64,000 bases of DNA from Lutraria lutraria (taxonomy: Eukaryota > Mollusca > Bivalvia > Venerida > Mactridae), in the NCBI GenBank assembly GCA_964023205.1, contig OZ026845.1:11666001-11730000 (forward strand), in the 5' to 3' direction. The notes under the pieces were generated by a model. It searched no databases and was not told the DNA's origin. It saw only the letters and a program-made list of their open reading frames with translations. A program made the translations under genes and the position numbers. This document shows positions 11,231 to 22,600 of the stretch, in pieces (positions within the stretch are counted from its first letter, which is position 1; each line of letters opens with the position of its first letter).

Positions 11231-11962
11231 CTTTTCCTCATCACGAAGTTGATACAATGTTGGTCTCTGGTTATCAAATACACTGACACGATAATGTTCT
11301 AAATGTGGTATACTCTCTGTCATATCACCTCCAATAGTTCCAGTGTCTGACGAATTGCCGATAGAAAATACAGAAACCTTTCCATGTTGTGATGGTCTAC
11401 CCATGTTTGGGACATAATGAAAAGCTTCCATAGATGATTTTCGACTTGGTGGTGCCTCGTAGACATAACCGAATGGTTGTGAAGAAATTCTGCGGAAATT
11501 CGGAGCAAATGGAATCCCGCCGTACGCAGGGTGTAAATATTGAACTGGTTGTAAATTATGTCCATATTCAATGTTGTGGGACACTTTGCGACTGCTAGAC
11601 TGACTACCAACATCACTATGGAATGATACTTTTCTGCTATTCGGTAGACTACATTCACTTAGTGAGTCCACTTTGAGACCTGATTTTAGCAGGCCTCTTA
11701 TATGCTTCACGTCGTCAATTCTATCAGCATCATCCTTAATATCATCATCTAATTCATCCTGACTGTTCGTACCGTCATTAACATTATCACCAGAACCCGT
11801 ATAATGAGAAAATGGTAAATCTCCATCCTTTTCAGAATCTTCCATTATTTTTTCAACGCTTTTGTCAGTTACTGAAATCCTAGGCACAGTTATAATTGCA
11901 CGTCCTGCTATCTGCCTGGTATCATCACCTTTTATACCAGCTTCGTCTTGTTTATCATCCAT
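11231..11962 (-). CDS. Paralogous N-terminal coding exon, copy 2 (acidic Ser-rich tail)
   Basis: This minus-strand exon starts at ATG 11962 (MDDKQDEAGIKGDD..) and runs 244 codons to a strong donor AAG|GTAAGT (GT at 11230-11229), in phase 0. The acidic N-terminal half (EDSEKDGD, DELDDDIKDDADR) is followed by a LKSGLK block, a KVSF tetrapeptide that fits the PP1-docking RVxF pattern, basophilic kinase-like sites (RRISS, SRKSS, YRVS) and a conserved end (PHLEHYRVSVFDNQRPTLYQLRDEEK). No signal peptide or membrane segment is seen. The protein is not recognised. Because copies 1 and 2 both end in phase 0 and no further exon separates them, they could be alternative first exons of one leftward gene, or first exons of tandem paralogues whose remaining exons lie outside the window. 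Confidence 0.7.
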
Positions 11963-12950
11963 GCTGCTTGCCGTTTTTATCTTAATTACTTCTGTGCGTT
12001 TAATTAACTACCAAGCATAATTAATAACGTATTTATAAAACTGAAATACCTTACACCAACGTTACAAATGCCTGTCATAAATCATACATAAGTTTTATGC
12101 TAGCTTTTTTCTTAATCAACGTTCGTCATCTTCTTAAAAACAATAATACCTCTCACGTCATTTGTAATTTATGTAATGAGTATGATTAATGGTAAATCAT
12201 CTTCAAAATACAAGTTATTTGTATCATGGATTTCCGTAAACTGTCCGAGTGATGCAGTTCTAACTAGTTTAAACAAACCACCGAGACCAACGTTAACCAA
12301 CAGGCCAATCATTTTATAGGTTCGGTTGTTATTCAGTTGTCACTATGTGTTTTCTTGCTCATATGATTCTGATACTGATGTTGATGCTAGCAATGATAGG
12401 CAACAAATTTTATGTGTATATCAACATTTACAGTAAAAAAGATTCCATGTAAATAATATGATTTTGTATTCATCCCGTTTACAGATAAGAAATATTAAAA
12501 TAGCTTTGAATACAAAGGTAGAGCAAAAAGTGCGAATATTATTTTTACATACGGCCTGGCATTGCAAACTTAATTAATATATTTATTGTGATTGTTACAG
12601 GTGATGTCTGATGACGGTAATAGGCTGCGGTTATCACCAAGGGCCACAAAATTTGACAGCCACAAGTCTTAAAAGAAAGGGGCTTAATGTGAGTTGACGG
12701 TTTCCAGCAAACGCAATTGTCTTAATACATTTTAGGTGTCAGTTACTAAAGTTAATTGTTTGAGTCGTGAAATTTGACATCAATTATGGTTACTCTATGT
12801 AAACTATGTCTTGATCGAATACATTTGGACATCTGGTACCTGGGACGTTAAACTATGTTGTCTAGTTGTTTAAATTATAGAACATAACATAACTGTTCTG
12901 TTTAAATCATAAGAACGTTCGGTATTTATTATTTACATCAACATTAGACG
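11963..12950. other. Upstream flank of the copy-2 exon, shared with copy 1
   Basis: No coding frame. 11963-12375 matches 5690-6370, and 12520-12800 matches 8010-8090 plus 9135-9330. The preserved blocks make this the most likely promoter and 5' UTR of the duplicated exon. Confidence 0.4.
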
Positions 12951-12952
12951 TT

Positions 12953-13161
12953 GGATCGGTGGTCAGGTGGTAACGCGCTGGACTACTGATAGGTCGCTAT
13001 CACAACTACCGAACTAAGTACATTGTACTGTGTTTTGAAAATCACTGAAAGCGGATAAGACGTGTATCGGTGTCTTACAACGGCACGACAAAGAACCAGG
13101 AAGAACTACATTCTATTCGAAATAATAGTAGGAATATAAACATCCGGTTCTCCTATACCTC

Positions 13162-13215
<54 letters not shown>

Positions 13216-13277
13216 GGGGCGGTCATGAAATGGCCAAAGTTGCCGAATGGGTCGTTAAACAACATATAAATAAATGT
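12953..13277 (+). mobile_element. tRNA-derived SINE, family A (full-length-like)
   Basis: It begins with a tRNA-like head containing an A-box-like 'tggtcaggtggtaacgcgctgg'. A body follows with 'ggaatataaacatccggttctcctatac', an internal C13 run and a (CT)n microsatellite (13159-13211), then the family tail 'ctctggggcggtcatgaaatgg..cgttaaacaacatataaataaat'. Related copies are at 14310, 16512, 22475 and 37513. Confidence 0.7.
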
Positions 13278-13429
13278 GAACAACATCGCATGTTTCCAAT
13301 GTCTTATTTCCAAAATAGCTTCCCTTGATTTTTGGTCGATGGGAAACTTGAGATCATTTTTCGATTATGTCCGTTATGTAAGGAGCTTTCAGGTAGCAAT
13401 GGAATCAGTATAGTACAAATCATAATAAT

Positions 13430-13570
13430 AATGATAAAGACTTTATTTTACGAGGAAACTTATTTGACAATATACTAAACAATCAATCTTCCATAAGATC
13501 CTCTACTATGAACAATAGTCACGGTTCATATAATAAGACAGGTATTGCGCCCGCAGGCATGATCTTAAAT
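13430..13570 (-). mobile_element. Possible LINE 3' end fragment
   Basis: Read on the minus strand, the end '..aaataaagtctttatcattattattatga' has the AATAAAG plus ATT-repeat tail seen in the LINE at 4768-4783. No RT coding was detected. Confidence 0.3.
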
Positions 13571-13700
13571 TTGTCTTACATCATTGGTTTTTCAAATACG
13601 ACGGTGAAGAAAAAGTTATAATTATCATGATTACTGGACTTTTTCATTATTTTACTTTGTTGTTTAAATCGTTCAGCTACACTTTTCCGTGTTCACAGTC

Positions 13701-14308
13701 ACAGTATCAGTGTTTGGTCCACAAATGATGAAAACAAGTATCAGTGTTTACACAAAAAAAAATCCCGTCACTGAGCTTATATTACTATCAAGGTGAAAAG
13801 CCTACTATATGTCTATACGCCAAACAATGTGGAACATCGCAACTCGTTGTTTCAGCATGAAATACGTGCGCTGAAGGAAAATAGCTACACATGTATCAAG
13901 CGATCTGATTGGTCGGATATGTGTGTACAATAGTCTGTTCATTTCATGCCGACCAATCAGATCGCTTGATACATCACTCTCGCTTGACTAAAAATGGCTT
14001 GCAGCGAAGTTAAATAACGAAAGGAACACAATTTTACCGTTTCACAGTTATTAGATGTAATTGAATGAGATTTTCGATAGGAATGAATATCTTATAGTTT
14101 ATTTGAATGACATGTGTAGCAATTTTCTTTCAGCGCACATCTTTTATGCTGAAACAACGAGATGCAATGTTCCACATTGTTTGGCATATAGACATATAGT
14201 AGGCTTTTTACCTTGATAGTATGTATAAGATCAGTGCATAACGGGATTCTTTTTTCACGGGATTTTTTTTTTTTTTTTTTTGTGGACCAAACACTGATAC
14301 AGCCACCT
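13701..14308. mobile_element. Nested foldback element with 12-bp flanking direct repeats
   Basis: The outer arms (13703-13894 and about 14110-14302) are long imperfect inverted repeats that include 'cagtatcagtgtttggtccac' and 'gcctactatatgtctata'. Inside lies a perfect 25-bp inverted pair (13892-13916 and 13949-13973) around a 32-bp loop. The whole is bracketed by the direct repeat GTGTTCACAGTC at 13689-13700 and 14309-14320, consistent with a target-site duplication. It contains no plausible coding capacity, so it is non-autonomous. An A/T homopolymer (14263-14281) in the right arm interrupts the symmetry. Confidence 0.75.
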
Positions 14309-14309
14309 G

Positions 14310-14518
14310 TGTTCACAGTCCTAACTATCGAGTCAAGTACCGTTTTCAGAAAATCACAGGAAAGTGGTGATGCATTTATCGGTGCTTCTCGCTTAACTCG
14401 TCGAAAATAGTAGGGATATAAATGCCAGGTTCTCCTGTATCTCATCTCCTCTCCCTCTGGGGTGGCTCTGAAATGACCATAGCTGTCCCATGGGCCGTTA
14501 AACAACAGATAATAAAAT
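14310..14518 (+). mobile_element. SINE family A, 3' part
   Basis: It matches the second half of the SINE at 12953: 'gatataaatgccaggttctcctgtat', 'ctctggggtggctctgaaatgacc', 'gggccgttaaacaacagataataaa'. The foldback at 13701-14308 abuts its 5' side and may have inserted into it. Confidence 0.65.
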
Positions 14519-16510
14519 AGGGGACACTAACATCTCATTACAAAATTAATATATATTATATTATGACCATCAACACTTTTGCAAAACTTGTTTATTTAAA
14601 TCACACAATGGACTAAGAAGGTGCCAAAATTATTAATCTACTAAAATTCAATAAATGTCAGCAACAAATCTAGTTTGTGCACGTACCAAGAACTTATATA
14701 CATGCATGGTAAAAATGTGGTGCTAAAATTATAAAATGGCTTTCTAGTTTGGATCATGATTCCGCCATTTTGCCCAGTTTTAGGAATAACGCATTTTATG
14801 TTATACACAAATGTATTACTTAATTTGGAACGATAAAGATACTTTTGTAAATATCAGTGAAACATAAAGATAAAATCAAACATAATTGAAATTAGTATGC
14901 ATTAGGAAGAAGAAACATACAAAACTGTGCACGTAACTGGTAAAATGTACTTACAAAATGACATTCAATGTTTTTGATATTACCAATTTTGCTTAAATTT
15001 ATAAATGTTCTCCTTTGCTGATAAAGTAAATCTGGACATTTATTAATTGACATTCAGATGTAGTTTTTTTTGTTCTAAATAATCACGAATCAAGAACAGA
15101 ACAGAACATACATTTATTTCGACTTTACAAAGTACATCATCGGTACAAAATGCATTTAAAACAACATATATACAAGGTCACATCGAATCAATATGATTTT
15201 ACAACAGCAAAATGAATAAATAAATCAACATTATTATTATAATATCGAGGATGAACATATAATTGTAAACATGATTAATCCTCAATATAAACATGAGTAC
15301 CCATTTTACATAGATACATGTATAAATATTAATAATTCAATATATTATAAACAATGGATATATTATCAAATTAATCCAGAATATTAAACATATAAATATA
15401 CTACTATCAAGAAAGACCTTTATATACAAGATGGGTTAATACAGGTCAGACAGTATTCCAGTTGCTAATTATGTTGTCATGTCTATAGCAAAACTATATG
15501 TATCTATATATTTATAAATTATATTTTAGTCTATGCCAAAACTGTTTGTCCACATTTAAATTCAAAGACATTGTTAATGTGCGCTTAGACATATACATAA
15601 AATTACCTTTTTATCGCATTAAACAGGACAAAAGCAAAGATATGTCAAGAAATGTTTAAATAACTGTGTCAACCGTTTCTGAAGTCAGATTAAGGACGTA
15701 CATCTAGTATATAATTGGCATAATACAGAGGCATTGTCATTAAGACATATTGACAAATGGATTTATTTGGAGATCAGTACGTTTGAAATTATATTGATTG
15801 TTTTTTCAAAGAATGGCCATTAATCAAAGGATGACCTTTTGTCGGAGTTGGCTGCAAACTCAGGCTTGACTGTATATATACTTGATAAATTGAGTGTGAT
15901 TTCACGCACTATATGTTCACCGCTAAGAAGTAGAGACTAGATTAATATCATTTAATTCAAAAGGTTACACTTTATACACTCATCTATATCGATTTAAGTA
16001 TTTCACCAGAATTTCCTTAAGCATCTAAATACCCAAATAGAATTATACTGCGCGAGTTTTTCAGTTACCGCAATTAAATCAAACAAAGTTACACACCGTT
16101 AGCCTTACTAATGATCTCATCTGTTAGACTTAACGTGTCGTGCACGCAATTTAACTCATTCGTAATAGCTTTTGAAGAAAACGTCTAACGTATAAGAGGC
16201 TCTATATGTATTGAATTCACTTCTGATTACGAAAAATATTGCATATTTTGTGAGCAGGTGTCCCGTTTTTTATAGACGTGTCTTAGTGAAGATAATTTCA
16301 ATTTGAGCATAGTTTTAACGGTATACATTTCAGACATGACATTTATCAACAGATCGACTAAACAGACGAATTGTTTGTTAATTACAAACAAGGTTTAACA
16401 TGATTTTCCAGTTTAAGAGCCGCTTAGAAGCATGAAGATATGTCTGAGTATTAACTACTACGGGGGTGGGTCTTTAAAATAATTGTTAGTTACTTTTTGT
16501 TTTATATTTA
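14519..16510. other. Intergenic, AT-rich, with element fragments
   Basis: No gene seen. 15095-15200 (reverse complement 'gaaataaatgtatgttctgttctgttc') resembles a LINE 3' end with a (TGTTC)n tail, and a similar TGTTC run lies at 17697-17722. 15770-15874 is the right half of a CAGTCAAACCTGTG-type MITE ending 'ggcttgactgta'. Confidence 0.4.
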
Positions 16511-16511
16511 T

Positions 16512-16650
16512 ATGTTGTTTAACGGCCCATGCGATACCTAGGGTTATTTCAGAGCCGCCCAGAGAGTAGCAGAGACTGCGGGCGAAAAGGATACAGGAGA
16601 ACTGGGCTTAATATCCCTTCTCATATTTCGAATAGTTCTCAAACAAAGTC
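16512..16650 (-). mobile_element. SINE family A, minus strand
   Basis: The reverse complement gives the family body and tail: 'gatattaagcccagttctcctgtatcc', 'ctctgggcggctctgaaataaccc' and 'gggccgttaaacaacata'. The tRNA head is missing. Confidence 0.65.
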
Positions 16651-17339
16651 ATCTCTGCTAAGATCGTGCGTAAGTATTCAGTGTTTTATTATCATGGTCA
16701 TTTTATAATGATCTATTTATTGTCTGCTATTAAAGTAGATGTCAGAAATGTATACTTAACGGCATAAGTCTTGTTCGATCTACAAAGAAAATCTTTTTTG
16801 CAAGTAAGTAATTATATATTAATAAAAATTGATTATAGATTCATTGGTATTCTTATTGAATGAAGGACGGTCTAAAGTAAGCTAAATCACCACGGCGTAG
16901 CCTGGCTGTTGGTTTTAACATAATCACGACAGCCCCTACCCGGACAAGACGTTTTTCAAGTTTAAAAACTGCGACCCCTAGGTACGATAAGTCTATGAAG
17001 TGAGCCCTGGGCTTTTAAATTAATTGTTCAGACTTAAGGTATTCATTGGTTATATTAAACGGCTGACTGATTTAAATACAATGTATATATCCATGATGAC
17101 ATAAACTATTGTTTTAAACTATTTGCTTTTTCATACCTCGATAGATTGTGACGGATTAAGTTTATTCAAAACCACCAAGCGTCTTAGTGCTAACAATAGA
17201 AAATAAACTAATGTTATACACAAAGACGGATTGTATATCTAATAATGTCAGGACAACATGAAATAATATCTGGTCATTAGGACTTCTTGTTTTATTTATT
17301 TATTTCTTCGATTTTAACACCATTTTCAACATTATTTCA

Positions 17340-17575
17340 GTCATATCGTGGCGGACAGTTATCCTAACCAGCTTCCCTGAACTTCATTTAGGTCTTAACC
17401 AGTACTAACCACATTCTATTCGCAAGCTACTGCCTAGCTACTACCCAAATGATTCAGAGGTCGGAGACAATTTAACATAGGATGTACGAGTAACATCTTC
17501 AGTCAAATTTCGACCTCACTACCTCTTGATCAGTGGACCATCACTCTTACCACTGAGCTAACCGGGTGGGTCACT
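17340..17575 (-). mobile_element. tRNA-derived SINE, family B/C
   Basis: On the minus strand it starts 'cacccggttagctcagtggtaagagtgatgg', a clear tRNA-like A-box region, followed by a tail with 'tggttagtactggttaagacc'. The tail motif 'actggttagaatactgtcc' recurs at 29370. The cloverleaf does not close, so this is not an intact tRNA gene. Confidence 0.55.
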
Positions 17576-17788
17576 TTTGGTCTGTGTTACAGAATTAAAT
17601 ACATGTAAATACTAATATGTTCATCATTTTCTCATTATATTACTTATAATTGTACTTTTATGAGCTGTTATGCTTGATCAAGTCTAAATACAGTTTTTGT
17701 TCTGTGTTGTTCTGTTCTGTTCAAATACGTAAGTATATATTTATAACTGGATGTAATTTATTATTATAACACACACACGTATCATTTT

Positions 17789-17803
17789 GGGGGGGGGGGG
17801 GGT
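17789..17803 (+). repeat. Poly-G run
   Basis: An uninterrupted run of about 14-15 G, likely length-polymorphic. No associated gene. Confidence 0.8.
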
Positions 17804-17935
17804 TACTCAGTATTTGAAATAATGCTTGTACGAATACAGTGATGATACAGTTGATTATCAGAAATCGTTTGTTAACAGCCTACCGCAATTAGATAAGAAA
17901 ATATTGGTCCGTACTGTTATTTTACTGAAATATAG

Positions 17936-18024
17936 TACAGTGAAACACTGTTGAAGTGAATACATGAGAACCCGAATTATTACTTCGTTATATCCATAGT
18001 TCGACTAAGCCGTGTTTCACTGTA
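17936..18024. mobile_element. 89-bp TA-flanked MITE with a perfect 13-bp TIR
   Basis: The ends TACAGTGAAACAC and GTGTTTCACTGTA are exact inverted repeats. The interior has 'ttatatccatagttcgactaagcc'. A longer relative is at 34053-34234, and similar single ends occur at 4970 and 55925. Confidence 0.65.
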
Positions 18025-19297
18025 TAACATATTTGTTGATAGCGACTTGTGTCAGTAAATTAACAATGGAAGTGTTCATAGCTTTCAAGTTCGCCAGTTA
18101 TATTAACACTTTGGTGCGCAATTGAAAACGCTATTAACTATAACATCAAATATGTGTGTGTAATACAATTAATATCGATATTGAATTACTCTACATGTAT
18201 TTGAATATTATATTTATTGAGGTTTCGCAAATATTATCCTAATTACGACTAATTATTAAGAATGAAACGATAGTCAGTATTCGAGTTACGACGTTATATA
18301 TTGGTTGAATATCGATGGCCTCGCTTAAATTGCTGAACGTGTAAAATTTCAACTTTCAGGAGGACAAAACATGTTCGAAAAGGAAAAGCAAAAATCATTT
18401 TCGAAATGCCTTGCGTCCCAAATCTAGTTTTAAAATATATACAATTTGGGGACTGAACATAACAATGTAATGTGTTCGGTCTAACTGACATTATTTTATC
18501 AAGAAATATTAATAAAGGCTTCCCAACTTTATCGATGTAACACAAATAACTATATATTCTTCTCAATGGAAAAGATCATTATTAAATACCGCATTACCCT
18601 GTTACCAATACTCCTTGACGCTATTTGTATCGGTTTAAAATAAATTATGTTACATTTATTCTAAATCAAAGCTTAAAATAACACTGTGCGTAGTATTTCA
18701 TTGAGTCGACCATGGGTATTAGTTCTATATAGCATTCTGTCCTAGCATACTATGTACGTAATACACATGTAAAATATTCGTACATGTATATCATTGTCTC
18801 GGCTTCTATAAATTTTCATCGGATGTGATTTCGTTTGTTTGTGATCAGGCCTAGGAAAGTTAAAGCCGTATATTTTGTTCTGCGCTTATCGATTTGCAAC
18901 GTTTAGATAACTAAGATAAATTTACACACCCGACGCGCTTTCAATTGGAAGTATTTAACAGGGTATGAAAGTCTAAACTTCGAGTCAAGAGGAATTTTAT
19001 GGATTAAACTGCAATCGATCTTCTGAACAAATTACATCTCAACACTTTAAAGAGAGTGATAATTGAAAATACTTTGGGCTCTAAGTTGTTTGAAATTGTA
19101 TTATTTATTCTACACAATGGAACGGAATATTATTACGCTGAATTAGATAACGCTGTGTATGGATCTGCTTTACAAAGTTTTAAGAAAATTAATGGACAGT
19201 TTTGCAATCAAAATGCGCTCTATATATGTAGTTACTCTGTGCGTAGTGAAATGATTTTATATTTATAAGAACATTTTTATACAATCAATTGGTCGCG
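18025..19297. other. Upstream region of the ankyrin gene
   Basis: No coding exon was recognised. A TATA-like TATAAAT lies at 18807-18813, about 490 bp before the start codon, but no transcription start can be placed. An open frame at 19008-19268 has no usable ATG and is probably 5' UTR or chance. Confidence 0.35.
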
Positions 19298-19614
19298 ATG
19301 GATTTATCAAAAACTAAACTTTTTCAAGCGATTAAGGATAAGAGTGTTAGTTATGAACAATTGTGGAGTTTATGCAACGACTATGTTCACTCGAAAAAGA
19401 ACATCAACATATTAGACAATAAAACGGATCAAAATTTTCTTCACGTTTTATCCGGGCAGGGCGGAGACTTGTGTACACCATGGGGCGTGACTGTGATATA
19501 TCTCGTGGCTAGTAGCGGAATTCACGTGGATGCACGTGATAAAAGTGGAGAGACTTGTCTCCACAAAGCTGCACGTGTCAAAGGATCATTTCGAGTTCTA
19601 GAGGCACTATTACG
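19298..19614 (+). CDS. Ankyrin gene exon 1
   Basis: From ATG to CG|GTAAGC, ending phase 2. It encodes MDLSKTKLFQAIKD.. and the start of the first clear ankyrin helix pair, SGETCLHKAARVKGSFRVLE. The opening upstream of the ATG has no other in-frame ATG. Confidence 0.85.
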
Positions 19615-22600
19615 GTAAGCAAAAAGGACTTTCATGTGTGGGAGTTCGTTGATTGTGTTAATGCAAAATACACAATCATAAGTATATCTCTTGCCAAGGA
19701 CCTGGACCCGTTTTTTGGACATAACTATCTCAGATAAGAGTTTAGTTTTTAAACTTATGAATTTCACTTATCGTATATATTTTAGAAATATACCATAAAC
19801 AACTGTCAATAAACCACAAAGAAAATCACTGTGCCAAAAAAGAGTAGCAATAATTTTATGTATCAAAACTGGTCACGGTTACGTCCACAATACTGTACTT
19901 ATTCTGACACATCAGCTAAAGCCACACAAAAAGGGCAATATAACAAAAATAGTATTGTCCAATTATCAACTTAAATTTATTTTGCGACAAATTTAAACAA
20001 AATGGTAAGAGTTGTTACCCTTGTTGAAAAAAGAGAAAACCATTAATTTATGTAGATATTGCATGATAATCAAATGCTTCTTAATCAGCTATGATTAGAT
20101 TGATACGCTAATGCGTATTTTTACCATAAATTTTCATTGAAATGGGTATTCTTTTTTTTCTTTAGACTTTAATGCATAATTAGAGGACAATGACTCAAAT
20201 AGATGTCATTGTTTTTTTAAAAAGCTCATCGTAAATCATTTTCCGTCATGGAAACCTATAAAAATAATTAACATTTCTAAAATCTGTCCGCCCATTTTGT
20301 GAGATAATAATTTTGGGAGTTTAGATCATAATACCGTATCTAAAATTATAATATCTTTGATACAGGCCCAGGGTATTTTTCTGCCTTCCCATGACAATGA
20401 CATAAACGAAGAAATAACTTTAATATGTTTACATAAATTTCACGAATGCGACTTAGAACATTTTATAAATTTATTCGATTCTCAATTTCACACGAATTAT
20501 GTTTTTGAGGCTTGAATTTGACACCTTTTTGATAAAGTTAGCTGCTTGCAACAAAGAATTTTTCTATCTCAGTTGATTTAGAAGTTCAGAGCAAAGAAAC
20601 TAGCACAAGTAAGTATCTGGGACACTGGAGTTGTCAAATTTTAGACTGTTTATAATGCAACAACAAACAAACAAACTTCGGTTTATAAGTTACGACTTAA
20701 CTTCTGTTAATAACACTCAGTGATGCATTTCTAATCCATGTAATATAATAAAACTTTATAATCTACGAATTGTTTATTCAAAAATTACACAAACCTCTCA
20801 GCACTTTGTCATGTATTCTAAATTAATTGTATGTTTTATTTAGGTCTGCCTTAAAATAGTATAGTTACAATGTCACGCACGTGACCCTCTGCAATTGTTT
20901 TGACCGAATAACATACAATACTATGCTGAAATAATGTTAAGCATGTATTATTAAACCGTTACAGTAAATGAATATGATTGTCCTTAACAAGGTAAGCATG
21001 GATTAAACATTAGCTTGGTATTTAAAATACGGCCTTTAAAGTGTCCGACTTTAATATGTTATCAAAGGCGCGTTTATTAGTATATTTACGTTTCTAATGG
21101 GGGACGGCAAGAGACACGGTAATTTAGAAACGTACACCAATTGAACGAAATCGAGAATTTAAGATTGAAAATGTGTTTATCTTAGGTTCAATACACACTT
21201 ACGTCAATCAGCTATTGTTATGAAAGGAAATTACTGTTTGATACGTTTAAATGCGATAAAAGACATACATTGAACAGTTATAAAATATACGTTGATTCTT
21301 CAAAAGTTGTTTATCTGACGTTTTACAATCAGAAATTTGGAGCTATGGTAAGCAAATAAAGATTTAATCAAAATATATTGAGCGAAAGTAAACAAAAACG
21401 ACATTTATTTCAGTATAAAGTACGCTATAAGGTTTCACACTGATAGTTGACAGATAAGAAGAAATATCATGTCCTAGAGTCTTATCAAATTCGATTTAAT
21501 CTTAATCAACCGCAATAAATCGCGTTTGGTTTTCACATTGTACAAATTTATTCACTGCCAGTGAGATTAAATTAAACATAACATAAATTATGTCAATATT
21601 CATTTAATGACTTCATGCCTTTATAGAATTATAATGACTTAACACATTTGAATTAATTTGATTGAATATAAACATATTAAAATCTGTTCAACAACTGTAA
21701 CGTAACATTTATTGGAGATTTATTTGCGAATATAGCGATCTGTAAAAGAGAGCTAATTTATTTCTAAAACAAAGTATTTCATATCATGATACAGAATGCA
21801 GTATGTCTGAACTTCACACGTGAACCAGTATACAAGTAGATGACAATGATATCTTTATTCTCAGATTTTGGAACGTTTTGAACACGTTTTAGTATTTACT
21901 TGGATTCGGGAATTGCGTTCTGCAATCGGAACTCCTCGGCGTTTGTCTAAAGAAAGTGCCTGGGACATAATAGGCAGGCCGCCATTTTGTTAAAGTTGTT
22001 CACGGGCTACTTTCCACCAATTCTGAACATGGGAATCCAACGATGGAAACTGTTTCTCTTTCAGTGGGTATTGGATGCCCATTTCATCAATCGCGAACGA
22101 TAAACACGTTTGAAAGTCTGAACTTCTACGAAAACGAGTACCTAGTATTGAAAAAGTATTAACGGGAAAACAATTGACCAAAATGTGTAACCCTACATTT
22201 ATGTACGAGGCGATATCTCAGTTACGGGAATGCCCGAGTTGTAACGATTGCGAGTTCTGCAGACCGCAGTTCACGATTCAAATATATTTGAATCGAGAAC
22301 TGCAGACTGCGAATTGCGAACTTCATACAACCTAACGAACCTTTAGTCCTTTTATAGACCTACATAATTGTCGTCATGTACAAAACAAAACTTATAGCGA
22401 TTTTGCATTACAGCAAGTTTTGATTTAAACATTTTTAGTCTCATACACCTCGGCACTTTATTCTTCCGGGTCAAGGGGATAATCGGTGGTCTAGCGCTGG
22501 ACTTCTGAAAGAAAAGTCCTGAGTTCGAATCTCGATTCCTACTTTCGCTATCTCAGGGATGCTATATCCAGTCCCATCACATCAACCGACCAAGTACTGT

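Noticed and set aside
14092..14505. 137-codon minus-strand frame and the opposite 65-codon frame
   Set aside because: They run through a foldback arm, a poly-T tract and a SINE; there is no domain or splice context.
19008..19268. Open frame just upstream of the ankyrin start codon
   Set aside because: It is open for 87 codons but has no in-frame ATG until near its end, no splice signals and no recognisable domain; 5' UTR or chance.
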